NCBI RefSeq assembly: GCF_010093535.1 | Contig: NW_022985240.1 | Span: 50,434 to 109,035 of the forward strand | Direction: 5' to 3' | Length of the DNA: 58,602 bases | Source: Lindgomyces ingoldianus | Lineage: Eukaryota; Ascomycota; Dothideomycetes; Pleosporales; Lindgomycetaceae | Shown: positions 11,145 to 22,254 of the stretch, one piece after another | Layout: every line of letters starts with the position of its first letter | How positions within the stretch are numbered: position 1 is the first letter of the stretch | Translations under genes and position numbers: made by a program | Notes under the pieces: generated by a model | Database searches by the model: none | What the model was told of the DNA's origin: nothing | Seen by the model: the letters and a program-made list of their open reading frames with translations, nothing else

Positions 11145-12089
11145 TTGACTTTTGGAAGTAAGCAACGTATAGCGACGTCTTTTCACACAAACAATATGCT
11201 CTATCGGTTGGAATCCGTTGTCCAAACCTCAGTTTTCGCAATCATTCTTCCACTTCCAGCCTTCGTTCACGCCCATCCAGCGCCGCTTTCCGCCTCGGAA
11301 TGGTTTCACGAAACTCTCTTCCCCGGACGAGGCACCACTCTACCTGAAGAGCTGAAATGCTACTCTCTCCCATATGGTAGTCTTGGTTTCGTCTCTCATG
11401 CTCTCACCTACTACACCATGCTATGTTTCCATTTTCGGCGACGCCCTCTCTGGCCATTCAGCAAGATCTCGCATAGCCGCCTTGATGCATTGATATGTAT
11501 TCTATCCATGGTGGTCACGGTTGTCCTGACGGCGTTTACAATGGCTAGCTGTCGTAACAACTGGCAGTTTGTGTTGATAGCATTCTGGAAACTTACATTA
11601 AGTGTCTCCCTTAACATTGCCGGGCTTTCTATGGCGCTGCATCAACATCGCGGGTCGCCGCCCCAGTCAGGTATAATAAAAAATTCTCTCCTCGAAGCCT
11701 CTCTGTACTGGCTCGGCTCCTTTATCGGTCTAATAGGTCTATTCCAAATCGTGCACCAGACCTTTCCTCACAACAAAGCCGTTCGCATCTTCACTGGCAT
11801 TATGATCGCTCTCGTCTGTTTGTCCTGTCTTTCTATTTACTGGTACTTTTTTAACAAAGCGTACGAGTGGACGGCACTTCTATCTGCAATACCAGGTGCA
11901 TACGCGCTTCTTATTGGCTTTGCGGTGTTTTATTCGGATTGGGTGCTCGCGGCGGTGGATGGCAATTGGGTAGGGACGCCCAGTGGGGATCAGAAATATT
12001 TGTATTGGGTGTATTTTTCGGCCAAGAGGTTGCCTATGGTGTCTTGGTGGGAATTACTAGAAACCAGTCCCTTCTATAGTATAATATAA
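11145..12089 (+). CDS. Multi-pass membrane protein, unknown function
   Basis: An uninterrupted 314-residue frame. It has about seven hydrophobic segments: an N-terminal signal-like stretch near residues 25-43, then roughly 75-96, 113-134, 142-163, 186-207, 218-239 and 246-270. A charged loop with RRRP lies after the second. A second methionine at residue 18 (11196) would give a more typical signal peptide (MLYRLES then a hydrophobic run to FVHAHP), so the start is uncertain. I do not recognise the family. It looks like one of the many conserved but uncharacterised integral membrane proteins of filamentous fungi. Composition is like the other host genes and there are no RIP-type stops. Its upstream neighbour is the pogo-like tip, only about 190-240 bases away. 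Confidence 0.75.
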   Translation: MTFGSKQRIATSFHTNNMLYRLESVVQTSVFAIILPLPAFVHAHPAPLSASEWFHETLFPGRGTTLPEELKCYSLPYGSLGFVSHALTYYTMLCFHFRRRPLWPFSKISHSRLDALICILSMVVTVVLTAFTMASCRNNWQFVLIAFWKLTLSVSLNIAGLSMALHQHRGSPPQSGIIKNSLLEASLYWLGSFIGLIGLFQIVHQTFPHNKAVRIFTGIMIALVCLSCLSIYWYFFNKAYEWTALLSAIPGAYALLIGFAVFYSDWVLAAVDGNWVGTPSGDQKYLYWVYFSAKRLPMVSWWELLETSPFYSII

Positions 12090-12368
12090 AAACTCCCAAG
12101 CAGCTCGCTGAGTCTACGGTCCAGTAAGAGGGTGTGGTTTGATGTTTGACCTCTATTTAGGACTATCTTCTCTGTAATTTCGTCATAAATAGTACTTCCG
12201 ATCATGTGAAGAAGCGTCAGCAGTCTCACGTGAGGGCAATCGACCAGAGGTGCGCGTATTTGCTCGATTCCAGCACAATGCGCCGTATCCAGCCACGTGG
12301 GAGCAGCCTACCCCATATTCTTCGATTGCGTGAATTTTCGGCACCCACAATCACCCTATTTGTTCACT
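12090..12368. other. Intergenic spacer between membrane protein and glycosylase locus
   Basis: It serves as 3' region of the first gene and promoter region of the second. CACGTG occurs twice (about 12228 and 12294), a palindrome that bHLH-type regulators bind in fungi. No other motif stands out. Confidence 0.4.
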
Positions 12369-13834
12369 ATGGCAGGTACAAAGCGTAAGGCTAAAGAAAT
12401 CCATCGTGACCCCCCGAAAGCCAAAAAGCATCAAAAGTATCGCCACAAACAAACCGAGCTAGCATTAGCTGTCCCCTGTATTCCCCGCACGTCAACTAAA
12501 AACGGCCGTAAATATGCCCACTGCACTTCAGCACTCCAAGTGCCTATTCAGCGTGAAACAGCATCCATCGAGCCCGGCGCTACCTCTATCCATTCACCAA
12601 TATAGCAGCCATCTCGTGCACACAATACCCGCGATGCGGCCCTGGAACATAAACGAAAGAAACGGAGAAGAGCAGATACCCTGGAGGATGGTGGGTGGGC
12701 TCCCGATTTAGTCATTGTTGGAGAACATGTGTCGTCAGGGGAAGAGACGTTTTCGCAGCGTCTGGACACAATCGCAAGGGTTCTTAGCTCGCTTCTCGAC
12801 TTCGTCCAGCCCACGCTCGTCGAGCTCACAAATTCCCTGTCTGATTGTACGACCCTGTGCGGAGGCATCCGAAGGCTAGCAGCGCGGAAGCAGACTGGCC
12901 GACAGACAGCTACTCAGAAGAAGGCAGCACCCACCGTGTCCCCATCCCTTGATTCATCGCTAGCATTAACGGAGAGAAAGACTAAGACAAAAGCAAAGTC
13001 AAAGGCGAAGTCAGAACTGTCTCCATACCTTTGCGAGAACGAAATCGAGCCCCAATGCACCGCCTCGCCCTTCTCTCTCCTCCCCAGGGCTCCACTGCCA
13101 TTTCTCTACTACAAAAACGATCCCGAACGCTAACGCAAAATCTCGTAAGAGCAAAACGCAAGCATACAGTTCTTAGGTCCCCCGACTTCAACCTTGATCC
13201 GTTCTCACAGATGCCCACTCCACGCGGTCTCGCCTTCCAACTCCAACCTCCAGGCTTTGGCCTCATACAGGAGCGCATTCGTGCCGACCTCTTTGCCCTA
13301 GTTATCCGGGCCATTCTCTGGAACCAGACCACAGCCAGAGCTAGAAGGCCAATTGTGTTCCGCCTCCTTACACAGTACCCATCACCGCAAGCTCTCGCTA
13401 AAGCCTCTGTCGCAGACCTTACAGCCCTCATCTATTGCCTCGGCCTCCACAATATCCGCGCACGCCGTCTCATCAGCCTCGCCCAAGCATGGGTAAGCTC
13501 ACCACCCTGCGCGGAACGCAGGTACGGAAGACGCGACTACCCCAACTCCGGAGAAGGCGTTAAGAATGGACTCCTACTTGATCCAAACGATAAGCGCGAG
13601 GGCTGGGAGATTGCACATTTACCTGGAATTGGCCCATACGCTCTTGATGGTTTTCGAATATTCTTTCGGGATCAACTCCACGGGTTTGAAGGGAAGGGGG
13701 AGGTTGAGCCGGAGTGGCAGAGAGTTGTACCATTGGATAAGGACTTAAGAGCGTATCTCGTTTGGAGGTGGAGGCAGGACGGGTGGCGATGGAATTTTAA
13801 AACTGGGGAGAGGGTGAGGGTAGAGTTGGCTTGA
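12369..13834 (+). pseudogene. HhH-GPD (MBD4-like) DNA glycosylase locus, apparently broken
   Basis: The conserved part (13055-13834) is a helix-hairpin-helix GPD glycosylase of the MBD4-like fungal type. It has LIQERIRADLFALVIRA near the start of the domain, a GLHNIRARRLISLA helix pair and AHLPGIGPYALDGFRIF, the hairpin plus catalytic aspartate. Such enzymes excise mismatched or deaminated bases such as T or U opposite G. Upstream, a basic nuclear-looking region is open in another frame: 12369-12602, one in-frame TAG at 12603, then 12606-13130 with KRKKRRR and an SPYL motif. The frame must change between 12986 and 13130. A 66-bp in-frame intron (12540-12605, weak donor GTGCCT) could remove the TAG. 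I found no convincing intron for the frame change. It is either a pseudogene, a sequencing error or two overlapping models. Confidence 0.65.
13055..13834 (+). CDS. HhH-GPD DNA glycosylase domain (intact part)
   Basis: This is the longest intact model of the locus: 259 residues from the first ATG in frame to the TGA. It covers the whole glycosylase domain through the conserved end (VVPLDKDLRAYLVWRWRQ). The invariant aspartate of the family is present in YALDGFRIF, so the domain could be catalytically competent if expressed from this start. It lacks the basic N-terminal region seen in the other frame. The frame stays open upstream to 12986 without an earlier ATG. The enzyme class and its placement beside heavily C-to-T mutated DNA are suggestive, but no functional link can be claimed. 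Confidence 0.7.
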   Translation: MHRLALLSPPQGSTAISLLQKRSRTLTQNLVRAKRKHTVLRSPDFNLDPFSQMPTPRGLAFQLQPPGFGLIQERIRADLFALVIRAILWNQTTARARRPIVFRLLTQYPSPQALAKASVADLTALIYCLGLHNIRARRLISLAQAWVSSPPCAERRYGRRDYPNSGEGVKNGLLLDPNDKREGWEIAHLPGIGPYALDGFRIFFRDQLHGFEGKGEVEPEWQRVVPLDKDLRAYLVWRWRQDGWRWNFKTGERVRVELA

Positions 13835-14146
13835 TGCTTTGGTAGCGATGAGATTGGTTGCTTCGCATGTATGTATCGTATTGCTAGCCGGGAAGAGGTG
13901 GGATGCAATTATGGGGTGCGACGACCAGTCCCAGACGAGAAAGTAATTGCGGCAAACGGATTTAATGGCAACTCGCAACCGATTTGGTGCGACCATTCCA
14001 ATCCCCATCTTACCATTTACGGCGGCGTCCCATATCAATTTACCGGGACTTGTAGTTGAATTCCACGCAACTTTGATATCGGGATGAATATCTCCACACT
14101 AGCCTCTCATTCCGTCGCGTTCCGAGTATAGACGCACTTTATTATA
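13835..14146. other. Convergent intergenic region
   Basis: The 3' ends of the glycosylase (plus) and rhamnogalacturonan lyase (minus) face each other here. Small open frames on both strands show no recognisable features, so this is shared terminator space. Confidence 0.5.
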
Positions 14147-15962
14147 CTAAGTCCACTCTAGGACTATTGAATCCCAAAGCCAACCCCTCCAGAGCGTGCT
14201 TTGCGTCACCCGAAACCCCAGCTGGTTCGCCCCTGCCTTCAGAATTTCTTTTGCTACCGGATACTCTAACAAATGCCACTCTCCTGCTCTTGTCGCTGAT
14301 CGGTACGTATCTTGACTAGTCGGTAGCAATGCACTACCTGTTGTAATGTTTCCAATTCGCTTTGAGTTGAGCAGAATATCTGCACTAGAACCTCCGGAGA
14401 ACCCAGCAAGCGAAACTTTCAGCACTGCCCGTGCTGCATTTTCTGGAACCGAGGACAAATCAAAATTTATTGAGTAGGTTCCAAGTGAGGATTGCCCGAA
14501 ACACCAATCTCCGACTCGGGAAACCCCAATTGTGTATGTCAGATTGCTTGGACACTTTGCAATCCGGCCATGCTGGAAACCACCACTACCGTTAAATCCA
14601 GTGGTCTGGCGGTCAAATTCCCCGACCTGGAAGATGCGCTTCTGAACGTTGCTGGTCTCCCAAACGATAGCATCTAGGTCCGTTCGTTTATCTTTCCCGA
14701 CTACAACATTGTTCTTGAGGACGGCAGTCGTAACATCACTGATACTTCCTCCATTAGACCACGCCTGCAATCCGTATTCACCACTCCTAATATTGTCAAT
14801 CTGGAATGAGCCGTCATTCCCCGCATAGGTTGTGTAATAGTAGTTCCGTCCCTGGTCGAGTGTGGTCTTATTCGGTGCATTATCTCCAAGGAACACCGCA
14901 GCTCCTGCTGCCGGACGGCCATCGCTCAGCGTCAATTTGCCCCGGACAGAACCTCGAGACTGGAAGGAGGCATCCGTAACCCACTTATACGGCCACGCCC
15001 GCTCTTCCTGTTTTGCTCGACCAGCAGCATCTTCTTTTGATCCACCATTGAGGTACCACAGCCACGGACCCCAGGTCTTGCCTTCAGGGAATGCATCGCT
15101 CGACACAGCCTGGAAATGAGTACCATGAATCATATTGAGCTGCACCGCATCGCCAGTCTTACTCTCGCGATGAATCTATATTTCTTATCAGCGTAACTCA
15201 GACGAGCAACCGAAATAACATACCATGAGCTCCTGCTTCAGATGGTTCCCATTGATGTAATCCTTCCCAGGGTGAAAATACCAGCTTCCGACATCATCTC
15301 CATACACGCCATAGAAATCTACCTCTTTGATAAAGGCGCTCCAGTCATATTTTGTCAGATACGTCCCGTCAGACTTTTGCCACGTTTCATCCTGAACATT
15401 CGTTGCGGCGAGGTACTCGGAAAGCCGGGGCAGCATGCCATCTCTCTCGTTCGTCCGACCATTGGGAAAGGTTTTATTGTCAAGCCTCCAAAGTGTTCGG
15501 AACTCTCCTAGCACAGGAAGATTACGGTTGACAAAGTACTGGTAGGCACCTGCCAGGTCATCGTATACAACCCAGTGGAAGTCGCCTTCACGGGCCGTGA
15601 AGCGGACATTTATGAAGTCGGGTCCCGATTCCACAACAGCGGCGGAGGTCCAGTTCAAGTCGGATTGAGCGCCATCTATGAGAAATTAGTGACGGAGGTT
15701 ATGCACCTGGGGACATCATGTGCGCACTGTAGCTCACGTAGTGCCCGACGGCTTTTCCAACGAGGTCCTTGTTCCGATACCACAGCTTGGTCGCATATTG
15801 CCGCCCTTGAGTAACGTTCCAGATACTATTTCCGATGATCCAAGTCGAATTATCAACCTGTTTCAGGAAGCTCTTCCTCTCAGCTCCCGGGTGTATCGGA
15901 CTGGTAACAGCGTAGCCGAAAAGGGCACATGCGGTGATGACCACCGAAATATGCATCTTCAA
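14147..15962 (-). CDS. Secreted rhamnogalacturonan lyase (PL4)
   Basis: It cleaves the rhamnogalacturonan I backbone of pectin by beta-elimination outside the cell. Three exons on the minus strand (15962-15728, 15675-15224, 15175-14147) give 571 residues. Introns of 52 bp (donor GTGCGC) and 48 bp (donor GTATGT, acceptor TATAG) restore YVSYNGA and ELMIHRES in frame. A signal peptide covers about residues 1-20. The N-terminal beta-sandwich holds NLPVLGEFRTLWRLDN and TKYDWS. A small fibronectin-like domain starts near RGSVRGKLTLSDGRP, and a C-terminal carbohydrate-binding-like domain ends in WRGWLWDSIVLEWT. PL4 enzymes use a lysine and a histidine about 60 residues apart. K187 (KYDWS) with H246 or H250 (IHGTH) are the candidates. 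The length fits the family, and it resembles the Aspergillus rglC type more than rglB. No RIP damage is seen. Confidence 0.92.
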
Positions 15963-16656
15963 CGATGATGACCAAATAATCCAAGATCACTGCATTCCAA
16001 GATTCACCGACCACTTGATGTTTCTTGTGTGTCTTATATGGAAATATCGATGCGCAAGAAATTTCGGGGTAAAGCATACCGAGCTGTGCCATAGGAGATG
16101 AACTAACCTAAATTGCGGGGGTCAGAATTTGGGTAAAGATCGCGCATGATGGATTTTCCCTGCAATCGGAGCAATGAAATGCAGGAACCGAGAACTGCCT
16201 GATCGCTTGGGACCTGCAGCGCATGAATGCTGACACTAGCCGGGTTACTTCCTGGAAAATCCCCAAAGTTCGCGAAAAGTCTCGTCGCCTATCAGCAATC
16301 CGGATTGCCTGATGTGTTTGAATGTACTCAGTGAAAGACAAAACACATCACGTGACAACTCCGGCCGCAGGGGAATCCTAATATGCGGGGCAATACTCGG
16401 CACAGTTCTTCCACCGACGCTAACACCACATCCATAATTGCGAATTTCCTCTATCTGTAACCAAGATCGGGGTCAGTATTATACCCTATCTAGCGGTGGG
16501 GATGTTCAGGTCAAAGATAGAACAATGTCTGACTATAGATGACCGGAATCGGAACGACTTAGCCCTACCGCACGAAAATCCAAGCACGAAGGAAGAGGAT
16601 GGGAAGGTAGGATTTTGCACTCTTCCCAGCAACAGACTCAACATAATATCCAACTT
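15963..16656 (-). promoter_or_regulatory. Upstream region of the lyase gene
   Basis: This is the 5' region of the minus-strand lyase. Small open frames here (15880-16092, 16108-16341, minus) lack recognisable features and look fortuitous. I see no clear TATA box. CpG and composition are host-like. Confidence 0.4.
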
Positions 16657-16794
16657 TCACCCTTCATCTGTTCTGGGAAGGTGTGTAAATGTAGGAGAAC
16701 AATAGCAAACGGATAAAATAACGCCCAAGATAACAGCAAAAATAATGGCTAGCCCTCCCGCGATTGATTGAAACTCTTCGAGTATCGTTGCCAT
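16657..16794 (-). CDS. Possible small single-pass membrane peptide
   Basis: A 45-residue frame begins at ATGGCAACG (16794), preceded by GAGATT, and ends in TGA. After a short acidic N-terminus it has one strongly hydrophobic stretch (AGGLAIIFAVILGVILSVCY, about residues 12-31) and a short polar tail. A transmembrane segment this clean is unusual for chance, but a random frame of this length is common. It may also be a first exon of a longer gene. No family is recognised. Confidence 0.25.
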   Translation of the reverse strand: MATILEEFQSIAGGLAIIFAVILGVILSVCYCSPTFTHLPRTDEG

Positions 16795-19626
16795 AATCTC
16801 GAAATCAGCACTGTTGGCCCACCTGCTTTGCCGCCAGCGCTTTCAATGAATATTATGAACTACCCTCGTTGACAAGCTTACAACATACTGTACCGCTAAC
16901 TCTTCTGGGATGACCTAGAATGCCGGACGCCACACTGCCCTCAATCGGCGACGCGAAGAAATTCCGTAAGGAATGATGGACTAGCAGACTTATAATTGAA
17001 AGACCAGAGTCGAGCCGTGAAGGCTAGTTTGCGATCTAGCCGGATTAATGCTTCTTGCCTACGAAGTAATAGGGTATCATTTCTTCATTTCTAGGGATGT
17101 GGGTTCGACTTTGGCTCTCTATAAGGAGTTCGGAAGAGTTCGCGGTTTTGCCCACCTTTGCTGGTACTATATTTCCTTCGACTAGATTAGAGTTGGGATA
17201 GGGTTAGGACTTGTTTTTCTTCTGAGAGTAGGTACCCCCGTTCATTGCATGTCAGTCTACTTCTTGTTCCCTATGTTTAGCATTCTTGTCCAGTCCTTGC
17301 TCCCTCTCGGCCCCTAGCGTACGGTTCAAAAACGTTACGACTTGCTCTTTGACCTGTGTCCTCGGCTATTTCTGGAGCCGGTGATGTGGTTTTAATGTGA
17401 TGACCGTTTATACGGAGTGAATGAGTGAGCTAGGCCCGGAGCATCGCCAATTGATCTTTAACCCTAAACTATACATACGCTGTCTACGAGCGCCCTTCAT
17501 AGTCCAATGCGATCTCGTTCAATACTTGTCCCCTCCGAATGGAATCGGGTTACTCTGTTATCTGACCCTTCAATTAGGTTCAGAGCGCTAGTAAAGCGAA
17601 TGAAGTAATTTTGGTAGATAACTCGATCTCAACAAGCTGGCCGTGTCTTGAAATGAGCCGAGTATTAAGGTAGGGATGCTCCTTGCAACCGCCTTCCACT
17701 CTTGTACTGTCTCTAACAACTCCCACCCCAAGTCTTCCTCTCCGCATCTGCCGCTTCATCCTGAGTATTTCAGAAAGTCCCGATTGAATGGATTTACACA
17801 CTTTCGGTGTGAACGTTTTTTGTTCAGATACCAGAGCAATCCATACGTGATATCTCATGTAGCCCACACCCAGTAGTTCGCACTTGCAATAATTAAATAA
17901 GGCAAGTTGGAGATAGGCCTGGAAGCATTCCCTTAGCGTAAATTTGCGCATAAGGTTATTTTGATGACCTACTTAGATGCTGTCCATTCCGCAAGAATGA
18001 AAAGAATTTAGCTGGAGGATGTAAGTCACCCAATCTGTCATCGTAACCGTTCTTCCGAACCAATTGACAATCCCCCACACGTAAACTGCGCCGTTGCGGC
18101 GTTTCGGCGCGTGGAAAGGGATATTCAAGGCGCTACTCAAGTTTAAACCACTCCCTCAAGAGGTGATGTATTACTCGATGTGTTCGGGCAATTAGACGCT
18201 AGCATTGTGGGAACGTGTGTCGACCATATGAGCAAGTATTAATGTATCCTTGTGGGATATTTGTCACTTTATATCGCTTGAAATGAGAACAGAAATCTTG
18301 AGCACGAGTTTGGGTCCTTTGGTATCCTATAGAGCATAGGATTATTGGAAATTCTTCATCATGCTGACTGTACGGTGCATTGGTGGATTCTCAGATATCT
18401 GCCCATGGTCCAGGCATTCTTGCCCTTAGAAGAGTGACCACCGATTGATCGTGGAACCTGTTTTGCTATGGAGAGGGGAGTTTGAACTTGAGGGCCACAC
18501 GGAAAACCAGTTCCCCGCCTCTATGTCTGAAGTTGCTTAGCGTTATGCAAAGGGTGGTGCCGAGTCAGCAGCGTTGAACTTTCTTCCAACAACCCTGTTC
18601 TTCCCCGCCGATTGAAGGCACCCACTGTTCTGGCATTTTCAAAGCCGTCCGCAAAGAATTATGATCAGTAACTATGACCTTTTCCAAGCCTCTCACGCTC
18701 TCCTTAAACGCCCCCCAGATGGGTCTCTATTGTTACAACGAGATGGCCTACTGGTGGTCGGTGCCGTCACATCGCATATTAAGGTCTTGTAACTCGGGGA
18801 GACAAGATGATTTAAAGTAACAAGCAGACATTAACATACCCCAGGCGGTTGGACCTAACACAGCGCATAGTGGGGGCTTCATCCCACGCAGCCTGAGTGT
18901 TGGTAGAGAGGCCACGGCTTGGAACCAACGATCGCTTTCCTAACATAGAATGTGGTCTCATTATCCCATAACGGCCAATATCTCGAAGCGATTCATCTCT
19001 TCGCTAGAGTTCTGGTAAATATTCGTCGTCCAACGATTTGGACCTCTACCTGTGCCAATTTCTCTTCTATATTGGCGTATGTGTAGATAGGGTCACGAGG
19101 AATCAGGAGCGCATGTAGGTCTTCTTGGGTAAATATGCATCATGTTACGAAAACCTCTCCCATTTTGCTCGTAGTTTTCAAAGTCGTCAGAGGGTGGGTG
19201 TTCTGTTTTCGGCCTAGTATAACTATAATTCCGATTCGCGGATAATCTCATCACTAACCCAAATCCACGAACCATAGCGTTTCGCGCTAGGCAAACAGGC
19301 ACGAACACCGTTCCCAGGAATGAATTTCATGGTGATCCTGGGGAAGCTTGGGACACTTGGAGCTCGTGGCATACGAGCTTATTTCGGGACCCCGCGTTTG
19401 TGGAGTCGATCCACAATGGTGGGCACCGCCAACCCGGTTCAAGACGGAAAAACTCCTGCCTTGTTCAAATGACAACTCGGAAATTAGCATTCTTGGTTGG
19501 AGGACATAAAGCCCTTTCCTTTCACACCGTAAATATCGCAACCTTCCTCCGCTATCACTCCAAGCTTTCTAGTCACGCTTCCACTTTTCGGTGCCAGTTT
19601 CGTGTGTCACCTAGCTTTTGGCCACC
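16795..19626. other. Long gene-poor spacer between the two pectinase genes
   Basis: About 2.8 kb of balanced composition with no frame over about 125 codons, no RIP signature and no match to the transposons of the window. The few open frames (for example 17580-17951 minus, 19093-19308 minus) have no recognisable motif. It could hold regulatory DNA, a non-coding RNA or an old decayed gene. The last few hundred bases serve as the exopolygalacturonase promoter. Confidence 0.5.
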
Positions 19627-21122
19627 ATGAAGCTCTGCCTCCTCCTCCTCGTCGCGCCTCTGGTGTCTGGTTCTGTCACATTGATTGAGGACGACTTGGT
19701 TCCTATCGGTGCATCCATATCTCTACCCCGGTCTACGAGGCCAATTCTCTCTCGCCTATCGTATTCCCACAAAGAAAAGGACAATTGGGGTAATGCATTA
19801 GAAAAGGATCGAAAGAAAATTACAATTCGGTCTTCGAAGAATGACCATGACGATATCAGCGATGACTTCCTGTGGGCAATGAAGAAGGCGAACCATGGAG
19901 GCCTTGTCCACTTGGAAAAGGGGAAGAAATACGTGATTGGGAAGAAGTTAGACTTGACATTTTTGAAGGATGTGTACGTGAAGCTAGATGGAGAGCTGAA
20001 GGTGGGCTTTCCTGGATGAAGAAATAATCGTAAGCCTAATTCTCGCAGTTCACAAACGACATTAAGTACTGGCAAGCCAACAACTTCTACTATGACTTCC
20101 AGAAGAGCATCACCTTCTGGGTTTGGGGCGGAAAGTGAGTTTAACAAACTCATGACAATCGTTGCTGTTCTAAAATTTACCCAGAGATATTAAAATCTAC
20201 GGTTCCGGCGTCATCAACGGTAATGGTCAGGCATGGTGGGACGGCTTTTCTGGCGCTGAGATTCTCGACCCGAATAACAAATACTACCGCCCCATCCTCT
20301 TTCTTACTGACAATGCTACAAATGTCGAGGTCACTGGTCTTCATTTGAAAGATTCGCCTTGCTGGACAACATTCATGGTCCGCACAAAGAACGTAGTTTT
20401 TGACAACATCTACATCGATGCAGTCTCAACCAATGCTTCAGCAGGTTTTCATTCCACCTCCGCAGGGTCCAACTCTGACTTTTTAATAGTCCCTCCCCAA
20501 AAATACCGACGGATTTGACTCTCTCAATGTCGACGGGCTAACGGTAACGAACACACGCGTCAATGTCGGAGACGACTGTTTTAGCCCGAAACCCAACACG
20601 ACCAACATCCTCGTCCGCAATCTTTGGTGCAATGGTACTCACGGTGTCAGCATGGGTAGTATCGGCCAGTATGCCGGTGTCAAAGACTACATCTCCAACG
20701 CCTGGATCGAAAACGTGACGTTACTCAACGGCCAAAACGGCGCCAGGCTGAAAGCCTGGGCAGGGCCATCCGTCGGATATGGGTACATCGACAACATCAC
20801 ATATAAAGACATCCACATCGAGAATACGGACAATCCAGTGGTTCTTGACCAGTGCTACTTTAATATAAACGAGACAACGTGCGCGGCGTATCCTTCCAAG
20901 GTGAACATCACCAACGTCAATTTCCTAAACATCTATGGCACGAGCAGTGGAAAAGAAGGCCGAGTCGTCGCGGACTTGACGTGTTCTCCCGGGGCAACAT
21001 GCAGTGGCATTCACCTCGAGAATATCAACATCACAAGTCCTGCTGGATCTCCGCCTGAGATTGTATGTGACAATATTCAAGGAGATATTGGGGTTGAGTG
21101 TATTCCGGCCAGCGAAGCATGA
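19627..21122 (+). CDS. Secreted exopolygalacturonase (GH28)
   Basis: It hydrolyses terminal galacturonate from homogalacturonan outside the cell. The start ATG sits in a strong GCCACC context, and residues 1-18 are a signal peptide. Exons 19627-20001, 20049-20134, 20185-20422 and 20490-21122 give 443 residues, normal for fungal exo-PGs. The GH28 catalytic set is complete: NTDG (D240), GDDC (D261, D262), THGVS (H284) and RLK (R319, K321). Several N-glycosylation sequons occur, for example NATN and NITY. Introns 1 (47 bp) and 2 (50 bp) are clear. Intron 3 is odd: the obvious donor at 20445 breaks the frame, and only a weak GTCTCA at 20423 restores it. The closest match I recall is the exopolygalacturonase of Aspergillus-type fungi. 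It probably acts with the lyase at 14147-15962. Confidence 0.92.
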
Positions 21123-22254
21123 CTAAGGCTGAAAAAGGGGAAGACTTGATAGCGCGAATCTCGTAATTCATACGTCTAAAAAATTAATTCCTAATATCTC
21201 CCAAGTCCTTTCCGAGTGCTAATCTGCGGTCGGTTCTAATTCAATCTCTATTCCTACGCCGAAAACGTGCCACTACGGGCCATTACAGATTGCATGAACT
21301 TGGATTAAAGTTAGGTGAGATATAAAATACGCCAACAGACCTAACGACACTTAAATTAGGTTCTGCAATTAAATTTCCCTGGCAAGGGATGCCGTTATCA
21401 ACAGACACTGGCTTGTCAGTATACATATATGTCTCAGCCACGCTTTCTCTCCAAACAAGATTCTACGCGACGCTTCCAGTTTGTATGTCCCCCCTCCAAT
21501 CGATTCAGAGCTTGTCACGGTAATACCTAGTTCATATGTGCACCTCTTTGTTACCCCAAATTATATAGACACTGTTACTTTTTCCCCCACTGTCACCCAC
21601 TGTTTTAAAATTAGAAATCGATTTGTTTTCTCAAAAACTACGCCTTAATCAACTTACTTTCGAACCGGCGCCTGCCTGCCACGCGAGAAGCAACGTCTGC
21701 CGTACCGTGCAGATCATCTGGCAATGGAACATTCTGATATTTCATCTTTACTCATGTAGCAGAGAGAAGAGAGTTACTCTTCCGTTGCGGGGTATGCGAG
21801 AAGGTTTGTGAATTCATTGAGAGCCGGTAAGGAACGATGCCCAAGAAGCTTGTTCGAGGGTTCAGTGTTTCCACTATTGGTAAACGTTAATGTTGCTCCT
21901 GAAATTCTAAAAGGGCGGTAAGGATCGTGATGTCTCTTTGGCGTAGCGATGCATGTCTTTGTGGAACGGCCCAAAGGGATATCCCCAAGGAAAGATAGAG
22001 GGTGACGAAGGCCCGATAATTGGGCAATGAAAGAAAACTCAGTGTGTCAATGGCTAGCCAGGACCTCGGCCTAAACGGCTGGAGTCTAATACATGTTAAT
22101 GTTCTGTAACCTTGCAGGCACAAGCTATGAGAGTAATGTATTGTGGACTGAGGGTCCGAGGAGCTATATGATTTATATAGTATTGATGGACGCCAAGCCC
22201 AAGGTTGATTGGGCAGCCTATCGTAGAGTCCTTGTTTGCAGTAGTCACACGATA
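21123..22254. other. 3' region of the exopolygalacturonase; no gene seen
   Basis: Balanced to slightly AT-rich host DNA. Short open frames on both strands (for example 21623-21811 plus and 21887-22123 minus) show no family features. A poly-pyrimidine stretch lies at 21575-21600. Confidence 0.45.

Noticed and set aside
14862..15119. Plus-strand frames over the pectin lyase
   Set aside because: They are shadows of the well-supported minus-strand PL4 exons.
17020..17110. tRNA-like stretch with GGGTTCGA
   Set aside because: The T-arm-like motif is not accompanied by a matching acceptor stem or anticodon arm.
18070..18115. GC-rich hairpin as a terminator or structured RNA
   Set aside because: Arms are short and imperfect, and no neighbouring gene would use it.
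19093..19541. Minus-strand frames upstream of the exopolygalacturonase
   Set aside because: They are short, overlap the likely promoter and show no recognisable feature.
20445..20489. 45-bp third intron of the exopolygalacturonase
   Set aside because: The splice sites look natural, but the length shifts the reading frame ahead of the NTDG motif.
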